DNA of 64,000 nt from Lithodes maja (lineage: Eukaryota; Arthropoda; Malacostraca; Decapoda; Lithodidae). Below, piece after piece: positions 30,450-38,475 of this stretch. Each line of letters begins with the position of its first letter. Within the stretch, counting starts at the first letter, position 1. Both the position numbers and the translations under genes were made by a program. The stretch spans positions 31,112 through 95,111 of the forward strand of contig JBAKBP010007967.1 of assembly GCA_037953745.1 (NCBI GenBank). The letters are read 5' to 3'. The notes beneath the pieces were generated by a model. The model did no database searches and had not been told where the DNA came from. It worked only from the letters and a program-made list of their open reading frames with translations.

Positions 30450-30757
30450 AGGAAGGTAGAATGGCGCTGCTTGGTTCAGCGTCTCGGATAGAATCCACAG
30501 AAAGACATCCACGAAGTTGGAAAGCTTTATTATAACAATTCTTAAGTTTTTTTTTTTTTTTTTTTTACGAAGTTTTTTCGTAGTGAGTACCCAATCATAA
30601 AGATGATTCCATAAGAGAATGAGCGTTGCACTTATGATGTCGGCACTCTTTCCCCTGTGGCGGGTGTTTCAAACAGACTGACCGAGGGTGTTCGAAAGAG
30701 AGCTATAGGCATATCATCATAGGCATATCGTCAATGATTTCGGGGCCACTAATAAAT
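30450..30757 (-). repeat. Copy of the 7059-7381 TIR element, one end
   Basis: Reverse-complement match to about 7059-7290, including TTCGTAGTGAGTACCCAATC, CTTTCCCCTGTGGCGGGTG and the terminal ATTTCGGGGCCACTA. The other inverted end was not found, so it is truncated or diverged. A small local duplication of GGCATATC occurs near 30708-30730. Confidence 0.75.
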
Positions 30758-31008
30758 ACATCAATGGCGCGCTTGTCAGGTTAATATTTTTATTATGAAA
30801 GGAAGTTTCTAACCTAATTGAAACCTCCTATTATTACCCAAAATACAGGTAGATAAAACATAAGATATAAATATACAGAAGGAATTACTTGAGATCGCTT
30901 GATAACATTAGACAACTAGTGACATTTCATGTCATCATCCGTTCTCTATGCATGATCGTACTGCAAAGCCCTTCTTTTTATCAATTCAACTTTTGTGTAA
31001 TGCCCAGA

Positions 31009-31013
<5 letters not shown>

Positions 31014-31081
<68 letters not shown>
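31014..31081. repeat. (TC)n microsatellite
   Basis: About 34 uninterrupted TC units. Confidence 0.97.
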
Positions 31082-31086
<5 letters not shown>

Positions 31087-31145
31087 TGCAAATCACCACC
31101 ATGACCCATAGAGTTAGACAAACATGGAGAAAAAGTCAAATATGT

Positions 31146-31345
31146 ATATACTCACCCACTAGGACAATGGCAATGAACTTTACAGAAAGATCGGAGACTT
31201 AGCTGCAGTCCTCGAATATAAAAAAATAGCCGGAATCAAATAAGATAATAAGATGAGACATAAGGGCACATGGGCAAAGAAGATTAAGACAATTATCACA
31301 TACCCATCCAGAAGTAAGGGAATATCAGAGACAGTTTCAGCCCTC
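31146..31345 (-). pseudogene. Degenerate tandem copies of the transporter exon end
   Basis: Two partial copies downstream (minus-strand sense) of the exon. The first, about 31285-31345, keeps TGTCTCTGATA and a GGGTATGTGATAATTGTCTT segment matching the true exon end and intron start. The second, 31146-31217, translates like the exon end (VKFIAIVLV against VKLIAILLV) and keeps a GTGAGT donor, but carries a TAA where the exon has Ser. Probably local duplication relics; alternative exons are less likely because of the stop and missing acceptors. Confidence 0.55.
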
Positions 31346-31438
31346 GTGCATTGTTTGCACCAAATATGACAAACATAAGTGAGATTGGCACAGAGTCAAA
31401 AACAAGGAGACAAAGACAATTATCAATTACATACTCAC

Positions 31439-31660
31439 ACACAAGCAAAATGGCGATAAGCTTAACCGGAGTATCAGAGACGGAGGTGCAATCATCGAGT
31501 ATCGCCTGCACCAAGTAGGACGCAAAGATGAGAGCAACCACCGCCAGCCCCGCACCATGGCTGATCACCACCTTCACCCAGATGCAGAGGAAGGCGGGCA
31601 CGGGGCCAAAGGACTCGTGAAGGTACGTGTACATCCCACCATTCTCGGGGATCATCGTGC
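31439..31660 (-). CDS. Exon of an SLC7-family amino-acid transporter
   Basis: 222 bp encoding 74 residues with GGMYTYLHESFGP, PAFLCIWVKVVI and AGLAVVALIFASYLVQ. This matches the region around transmembrane helices 3-4 of heterodimeric (LAT/b0,+) amino-acid transporters of the APC superfamily. Splice signals fit: a pyrimidine-rich tract and CTACAG acceptor just before 31660, and a GTGAGT donor at 31438-31433. Codon use is GC-rich at the 5' end, unlike the surrounding AT-rich repeats, and the hydrophobic pattern is preserved, so it is likely a real exon. No other exon of the gene was recognised, implying long introns. These transporters exchange neutral or cationic amino acids at the plasma membrane; substrate cannot be inferred. 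Confidence 0.78.
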
Positions 31661-31856
31661 CTGTAGGATAAATGGATATAAAAAAAAAAGAACATAAGAA
31701 AAACTATAATTTTCAAAATGCTTACTGGCTCACATAAAGTAGATCCCTACTTCCCTACGGACTACAGCCCTTCTTCCCTACAGACTACAGCCCTTCTTCC
31801 CTACAACAAAGACATACAGACTACATAAGGGTCTAGGAAGGATATCTTAGAAGACA

Positions 31857-32063
31857 AAATATTTCAATGCGGGTGACATCTTTTCTATTTCCTTCTAGCT
31901 ATCTTTAGACGATTTTATGCAGCTTAGGAAGGATCTGTGATAGCTATAAAGATTCATGTAGATAGTTTGTTGTAGCCTTTTAATTGCTAGAGGTCTTTAA
32001 ATTGAACAAAATCGTTTAATAGTAACCAGAATAAAATTAAAAGAACATCACCCATCCTCAAAA
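31857..32063. mobile_element. TTAA-3 element, degraded copy
   Basis: About 205 bp sharing the TTAA-3 core GACGATTTTATGCAGCTTAG and GAAGGATCTGTG, and its inverted counterpart AAAATCGTTTAATAGTAACC. The right end, read inward, CCTTTTGAGGATGGGTGATG mirrors the left GGGTGACATC. TTAA remains at the right end (32064-32067) but is lost at the left. Confidence 0.55.
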
Positions 32064-32067
32064 GGTT

Positions 32068-32737
32068 AAAGGTCACAACTCCTGTTCCTGACTACAGTCG
32101 TGGCCAATAATGCAGTCTGTACATTTTCAAAGTTATCGAGCTGAATTGAATCCTCTTATTAACCCATAAAATGTGACGTGCCTCTTTCAATGCGTAAATG
32201 ATGGAATGCGACATGCCACAATAGAGTGAGAATATCAGGTCGGTTACAACAGCTTTGTGGCTGTAGTAGTGATTGGATGCCATTTTTGCAATTATGACTA
32301 CTATTACTCCGTTATCAGTTGAATGAGCAAAATCATTTTAAGGTCATATGAAAGGACCAATATCCAACACTTTGAGGTACAGTTGCTCACATAAGTTTTG
32401 TTCCTTGTCATGATCTTACGGAAGAAAAATAATATGAATGAATTGCGAGTGTGGTTTCTTTTTATTATCAGTTGACTAATCATATGCATCTATGCATAAG
32501 ATCACATAGAGCAACAGAACCTATGTGGGCAACTGTACATTTGGTCAAATTTAAGGGAGGGGTAATTTTTTGTCAATAAATATGTCTGTTTTGAGGCAGT
32601 TAAAAAATCTCAAACCAACAATTCTCAGGTTAGTTCTTCACCTGATGCTTGTATTTCGGAACATATGCTTTATTAGTTAGAGAGCTCAAAATGTATCTGA
32701 ATTTATGACCGTGACTGAACCTAAACAGAGACTATGA
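32068..32737. other. AT-rich spacer without recognisable gene
   Basis: No domain, tandem repeat or element terminus recognised. It ends at the TTAA of the next element. Confidence 0.45.
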
Positions 32738-32823
32738 TTAACCCTTTCAAGATCCAATACGCATTTGTTTTCTATTTCCGGGCTATTATTAGACAATTTT
32801 ATGTAAATTAAGAAGGTGTGTGG

Positions 32824-34141
32824 TAACCACCGAGGAATATGTCTTTTAAGCATAGTAGGGAAGGTGTACAGTAGGGTAGTGATTGAGAGAGTGAGAGTGA
32901 GAACGGAGAAATGGATAGGCGACGAGCAGGGAGGTTTTAGGAAGGGAAGAGGATGTGTAGATCAGATTTTTACCCTGAATTGTGTTGTGGAGAAATATAT
33001 GGAGAAGCAACAAAAGGTGTATGTTGCCTTTATGGACTTGGAGAAGGCCTATGATAGAGTGGATAGAGAAGGCATGTGGAAAGTACTTAGAATATACGGA
33101 GTAGATGGCAATTTGCTGAAAGCAGTGAAAAGCATGTATGAGGGTGCAAAGGCGGCAGTACGTGTGGAGAATGAGCAGAGCGAGTTCTTTGACCTGAGTG
33201 TTGGGTTGAAACAGGGGTGTGTGATGTCCCTGTGGTTGTTTACTGTATATATGGATGGAGTCATGAAAGAAATACTAGGAAGAGCAGTGGATGTTGGTGT
33301 ATCTCTGAAAAGGGAGGGAAATGAGTGGAAGCTGCCTTTACTGCTGTTTGCGGATGACACAGTTCTGATGAGCGATAATGAATGGGAGTTGCAGGGTCTG
33401 GTAAATGAGTTTGGAACAGTGTGCGAAAAACGGAATTTGAAGGTAAATGCGGGGAAAAGCAAGGTTATGGTCTTCGAAAGGGGTGAAGTCACAGAGTGTG
33501 AGGTGAAGTTGAACGGTCAGGCTATGGAGATCGTCAGCTCTTTCAAGTATCTGGGCAGTGTGTTGAGTAAAGATGGGACTGTGGATGAAGAAGTACAGGA
33601 GAGGGTGCAACAGGAGAAGAGGGTTGTAGGAACGTTGAAAGCAGTAACAAGAAATACAGTGGTCAATATGGAAGTGAAGAAGTCCTTGCATGACAGTGTG
33701 GTAATCCCGACACTAACTTACGGAAGCGAAGCATGGACGTTCGGAGAGAGACTCAGACCAAGAGTGAGAGCGGTGGAAATGAGTTACATGAGAAGTGCGT
33801 GCGGAGTTACATGGAGGGATAGACAGACGAATGAGGAAGTAAGAAGGAGGTGTGGTGTGGAGGTAGATGTGCTGGAAAGTGTAAAAAGGAACAACTTGAG
33901 ATGGTTCGGCCATATGGAACGTATGGGAAGCGAGAGAATGACTAAGAGGGTGTACGAGAGCGAGGTGGAAGGACAGAGAGGGAGAGGTAGACCGAAGGAG
34001 AGGTGGAAGGATGGAGTGAGGAAGTATATGAATGAAGGCGGTGCTGCTTGGGAGGAGGGGCGTCGACTGACTTGGGACAGAGGTGCTTGGGGGCGTTTCG
34101 TTCATGGCCACCCTTTCGGGGATCATGGCGTCAGGCAATAG
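32824..34141 (+). CDS. Reverse transcriptase C-terminal two-thirds of the RTE/R4-like LINE
   Basis: Open for about 438 codons from the truncation point to TAG. RT motifs: NHRGICLLS, GGFRKGRGCVDQIF, AFMDLEKAYDRVD, VGLKQGCVMS and catalytic LLFADDTVLMS. After the RT comes a long C-terminal segment with YGSEAWTF, RWFGHMERM and RGRGRPKERW, found in RTE-like and R4-like LINEs. The endonuclease and the first RT motifs are missing. The frame is intact despite truncation, so the insertion is fairly young. Clade assignment is tentative. Confidence 0.85.
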
Positions 34142-34153
34142 ATAGATAGATAG
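32824..34153 (+). mobile_element. 5'-truncated RTE/R4-like LINE fragment
   Basis: 1330 bp bounded by an imperfect ~14-bp target duplication (AAGAAGGTGTGTGG at 32810-32823, AAGAAGGGCATGTGG at 34154-34168). It ends in three GATA units that start at the stop codon. Truncated in the RT domain at the 5' end. Confidence 0.85.
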
Positions 34154-34296
34154 AAGAAGGGCATGTGGAAGTCAGAGGATTCATTGAGATAGTCTTTACC
34201 CTTATGTTTCCCACATATCCTTCTTAAACAATGTAAAATTACCTAATGATAGCCAGGATAAGCTGTCAAAAGGCATCACAATCTTCAAAGGGTTAA

Positions 34297-34503
34297 CCCA
34301 TAAAGTACCGGTGCCGTCCTTTGAATTTTATTCTAGATATTATTTAACAATTGAATTCAGTTTAAAAAGGGCCTATAGCTGTTAATAGGCTTTGAACTAT
34401 CTCACTTAATCCTTTTTACTACCACAGATCCTTCTTAAACCGCACAATATCGTTTAAATATAGCTACAGTGAAAATAAAAAGACGTCGCTGGTATAAAAG
34501 TTG
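34297..34503. mobile_element. TTAA-3 element, third unit of the chain
   Basis: 207 bp sharing its left TTAA (34293-34296) with the preceding element and its right TTAA (34504-34507) with the next. Ends CCCATAAAGTACCGGTGCCG and, read inward from the right, CAACTTTTATACCAGCGACG, a diverged inverted pair. Core CACAGATCCTTCTTAAACCG is the complement of the TTAA-3 core. Confidence 0.65.
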
Positions 34504-34507
34504 TTAA

Positions 34508-35059
34508 CCTTGGAACGGCGAGAACACTCTTAAAAGGTTTTGGTAGGCAAAGGCGAGAACACTCTTAAGAGGTAAGGCCTAAACAAAAATGTTTTTAAAA
34601 GGCCCCAGTAGCACTTAAAAAAACAAAAATTGTGTTTAAGTGAGGTAATTTCCCTCCATACCTTCTATCACTCCTCCACATGTGTCAAAATCCCCTCCTT
34701 CCCCCCCTTTACCCCTCCCCTCCTTCAATTATCACCTATTTTTCCTCTTATTCCCTTGTTTATTGATTTATTTACCGTGCCAACATCTCCAATCCGGTTC
34801 TAAGGCATGGTCATATGCCTACCGTGTGTGTTGTGTAAGAGAGAGTGACTCGGTCAGGCTTCTCAAGGCACAATTGGGAGTCATTGCACCGAACGCACTA
34901 GGATATAATTATTTGCCCTAAATTTGTAACGCTATCTTAAATGTTATTAATTCTTGTCATTAACTATTTACCAAGTATTTGAATTTTGGATATTAGTGTT
35001 GCGGTTCGAGGGTTCATACTAGCCAATATTTGTGTCTTAGAGTGTACTTTCTTTTACAG
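34508..35059 (-). mobile_element. Diverged TTAA-1-like element
   Basis: Starts after TTAA 34504-34507 with CCTTGGAACGGCGAGAACAC. Like TTAA-1 it has two subterminal copies of a GGCGAGAACACTCTTAA-type motif, an A-rich tract, then the shared CCCTCCTTC..ATTATCACCTATTTTTCC block. The right end is inferred as the TTAA at 35060-35063, where gypsy element B is inserted; that end is weakly similar to TTAA-1. Confidence 0.6.
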
Positions 35060-35063
35060 TTAA

Positions 35064-36403
35064 TGTTATGCCCTGTTTTTCTACAGGATTAACTTGGGTA
35101 ATGTGAGTTCTAACCGACTGGGTATAGAAGGCTGCATGCACAAAACAAGGTATGAGGAATAGAGAACACAAAATAAGCACACAGTAACAAGACACACGAT
35201 AACTTTTATTGATGTACACACTTCTATAGTTTTCTTGATGATGATTAATATGAAGCATAAGAAGATATGAATACTCGTACAAGACAAATGATAGAATTGA
35301 ACAACACTAGCATTAAGTGGATCTGGATGGAGCCTAGTCTCCCACTTCCAACGTTCAGGTATTAATCTTCTGATCACTGGCTTTATTCACAAGTTTATAT
35401 ATTGGAGACCATCAATGTTACTTATAGATTCATATTCACTGTTAGATTTATCACTGGTAGCTCTGGGGCACAAGTAGTAGTTCACAGACTAGATTAGACA
35501 CGCGTATTTTAGAGCACGAGAATTCTAGTAACCTCAGGGGGGTACTGATCTAAGTTTTATATTCTTGTATCAGAAACACATAGAACGCAAATCAGTGGGC
35601 GAACATCAGATATGACTAGGGTTTCACTTCTATGTAATAATATCTGGATATATGGGTAATTACGAGAGTTAATATCGCCTGTTAATTAATAAACACTGAT
35701 ACGCTTAGCACTTCCTAATTGAATGGTTATATATGAATTATACTGGGGCAAAGATATAGCCACTTCATAGAAATATTAATAAGTGAGTCTCTAAATAGCA
35801 CTGTAACACTGTAGCACTGATAGAGTGAATCTTGGGTAGTATTTGATTGGTCTGGTCCTGGTTATCTTGCGTCCGTGATGTTGGGGGCTAACGACTGGTT
35901 CCGCGGCTGTCCAGATGGTCCATATGTAGAAAGTTCTCAAGACGGATCTCTTAGCGATCGTTGCTGGTTACACTCTTATATACCCTCTGGTTTCTAGACC
36001 TGAATCACAGATATTAGGATCTTCCTGTCAATCTGGATCGGAAATAACGCCAAGCGCATCTCACGTCGATCGCTCAGCTTCCCGGTCTGTATGAAGGTTA
36101 TAAGGTGTACGTAGATTTCTTTTACGTGGACAGATCCTTCTATCTAAATCTGCCACGGAGTCTGCAGGCTCTGGAACTCAATTCTCAGGAACAAACAATG
36201 ATAGAGCTAGAGGTCAACACAAGGGACCACCCACTGTTTGGTGTCTATCTTTCAACTTTCTTCTCTCACGCTGATCTATGGGGCGTCTGCTCTTACCTGG
36301 TCCTTTCGTTCTGTGGGCCTTTCCTTCGGGTGTTTCTGTTCCCGTTTCTTTGTTGTTTTCGCTCGTGGCTTCCGTGGTGGGCTTCTCGTTCTGGGGCATT
36401 TTA
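35064..36403 (-). repeat. Gypsy B 3' LTR
   Basis: Direct repeat of 43554-44893. On the plus strand it runs from TGTTATGCCC to GGGGCATTTTA. It ends against the polypurine tract, so it is the 3' LTR of the minus-strand element. Confidence 0.95.
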
Positions 36404-38475
36404 CTTCCCTCTCCTTCGTTGTAGGCTCGTCCTCGAGCCTCAAGGGTGAAGTAAAGAGAAGTATAGTCATGGTGGGTCATTTGGAGGGTGTGTAGAAGGT
36501 CCCACCAGGCAAGAGAGCGAGGGTCAGGTTTCTTGTGCAGGTCTATGTAGACCTGTAGGAATGTATCTTCGGTGTTGTGGAGGGCGGCTGCCCGGGCTTG
36601 ATGTGGCCGTTGTAGACGGGCTAAGCGTCCTGTGGACGTTTTTAATTTAATACGTCTTATGAACGGTGTGCATTCGTCCTCAGTGGGGGTAGGGACGGGA
36701 GCGACGAATGGTGTGGATGTGTTCATGGTGGAGGTCAGGTATTGAGTGAGGTGTGTGGGACTGACAGGAGGCCTCTTCAGTGTGGTGAAGGGATTAACAA
36801 CTGAAGGGGAGGGACTAATGCGCGTGAAGGCGGAGCTGGGGGTGAAGGGGGGATATGAGTCTGGGGTTTTTGGGGTTGTCTTGGGTGGTGTTGCAGGCTG
36901 GGAAAATATATGGAGGCAATGTGCAATATTGGTTTAGGTAAGGTGCGTGATGGAGGTGTGTGAGAAAGAGGGGGTGTGTGTGTTGTGTGGCTTGGGCTTT
37001 TAGTGGAAGAAAGGGGTTTTGTTTTTACATAACTGTCTTCAAATCTGATGGGTCTGTTGATGATTCTACCTTTGGAGGTTCTGGTGGGAAGGTAGATTTT
37101 TGTAGTGGGACTTGAGTCGCTCGACGATGTTTTATATTGAGGGGAAGAACGCTTTACAGGTGGAGGACATTTAGTGGGGGTGATGTAGGGGGTTATTTGA
37201 GAGGTAGATGCGTGTGGAGGTTTTTGTCGAGTGAGGGTGGTAGGAGGAATGGGAGAGGATTGGGTGGGAGTATTGATGGGGGTCCTCGGAGGGGCGACTT
37301 TGTGGGGGTGTGGAGGTCGGGTACGTCATTTTGGAGGGGCTTTGGTTGGGAGTTACTTGTGTGGTAGACGTGGTGGGTGAGGAGGGGTTGGTCGTTGGCA
37401 TAGGGTAGTCTTTAGGGGGAGGTTGGTTGGGGGTTTTATGAGATGATGAGGTTGGTTGATGCGTGGGTGGGGTCGCAGGGATAGTGGAGGGGAAAAGGGT
37501 GGATGCGGGGGGGGGGGGCTAGACAAGTGGGTAGTGAGTGGAGGTTTAATTTGGAAGGGTTGGGGGTAGGAAACTGTGTTGGGTGCGTTCTTTGGTGGGG
37601 TTGGTGATTTGATGGTGGTGGAAATAGGTGGTTTGGTGGGGGGGCAGATCTAGAAGGTCATTCGGGGTGATGAGGTGGGGGTTGAGAGGGGATGAGGTTG
37701 AAGGGGAAGGTATTTGCTTTCGTGGGAGGGTGGGGGTGGTTATTTTTGGAATATAGTTAGAGGGGTGATGGTGTTTGCTTGTGATTATTCGTCTTCTTTC
37801 CCTTTGTGGAGGAGAATTCGACGAAGAAGAAGAGGAGGAGGAGGATAGTGGTCTGGCAGCTCTATGGAACTTTGTTATCAGGGTGTGTTTTCTGGAGGGT
37901 TTAAAGGATTTCAGTCGTGGGCGTAAGTTGTAGCGTGAGGTGACTGGGGTAAATTGTGTGGTGCGGTTGGGTGTGTACTTGGTTTTAGGTGGGGGTGGTG
38001 GTTTTCTTACTGTGGTGCCTGGTGGAGGTACTTCAGGGCTAGATGGGAGGATTTCTGTTGTGGTCGGGGTTGTGGGTGGAGGTTTTCGTACTTTGATATT
38101 TTGGGGAGGTACTTGGCTATCAGAAGTGAAGGAATTGGTCATGGTGGAGGAAGGTGTGATAGTGGGGGCTTGGGGTTTGTGGAGGTTAGTTTGTGGGGTA
38201 TGTTGAGGAATGATCGGCAGGTTCTGTGCTGGAGGGTTTAGGCCTTTAGGGGTTTGTAGGGGAACATTTATAGCCTGAGTGGGAGGGGTAGTAGGGGTGT
38301 TCAATTCAGGGTCGGACGTGTGGGGTGGGGTAATGTCTTGTGGTTTTAGAGGTTTAAATGCTCGGACGAATCTATTTCCGAACGTGCGAGTCACGCCGTG
38401 ATAATCAGTGATGATTTGATAGGCATTTGGGACTTTGATGATGGTGTAGGGTCCGACATAGCGAGGGCCTAATTT
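36214..38475 (-). pseudogene. Gypsy B integrase tail and Pro/Thr-rich post-integrase region
   Basis: Just past the frame break at 38476-38481 the other register gives the GPY/F integrase module (RYVGPYTIIKV) and then GNRFVRAFKPLKP. About 280 residues rich in Pro and Thr follow (38394-37546). The same register continues downstream with stops around 37546 and 37171 and near the G12 tract at 37507-37518. The last piece, 36726-36214, reads into the 3' LTR and has a non-repetitive part (FIRRIKLKTSTGRLARLQRP, AWWDLLHTLQ) and a Lys/Glu-rich tail. No signal peptide, transmembrane segment or furin site was seen, so it does not look like env. Function unknown. Confidence 0.6.
36404..36417 (-). other. 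Gypsy B polypurine tract
   Basis: Minus strand GAAGGAGAGGGAAG immediately before the 3' LTR; the expected plus-strand priming site. Confidence 0.85.

Larger units (their letters stand above)
32742..34292. mobile_element. TTAA-3 element split by an RTE/R4-like LINE
   Basis: Bounded by TTAA at 32738-32741 and 34293-34296. Ends CCCTTTCAAGATC and, read inward from the right, CCCTTTGAAGATT. Without the LINE (32824-34153) and its target duplication the element is about 207 bp, like the other TTAA-3 members. The core AGACAATTTTATG and its inverted partner are present on the two sides of the LINE. Confidence 0.8.

Noticed and set aside
31020..31104. Open frame of Ser-Leu repeats
   Set aside because: Translation of the (TC)n microsatellite.
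33049..33492. Antisense frames opposite the RTE/R4-like RT (also 33338-33691 and 33713-34138)
   Set aside because: Shadows of the plus-strand RT frame with no motif of their own.
36214..36726. Envelope gene for gypsy B
   Set aside because: Position after pol fits an env, but no signal peptide, transmembrane helix, cysteine pattern or cleavage site is visible. It is Pro/Lys/Glu-rich and reads into the LTR.
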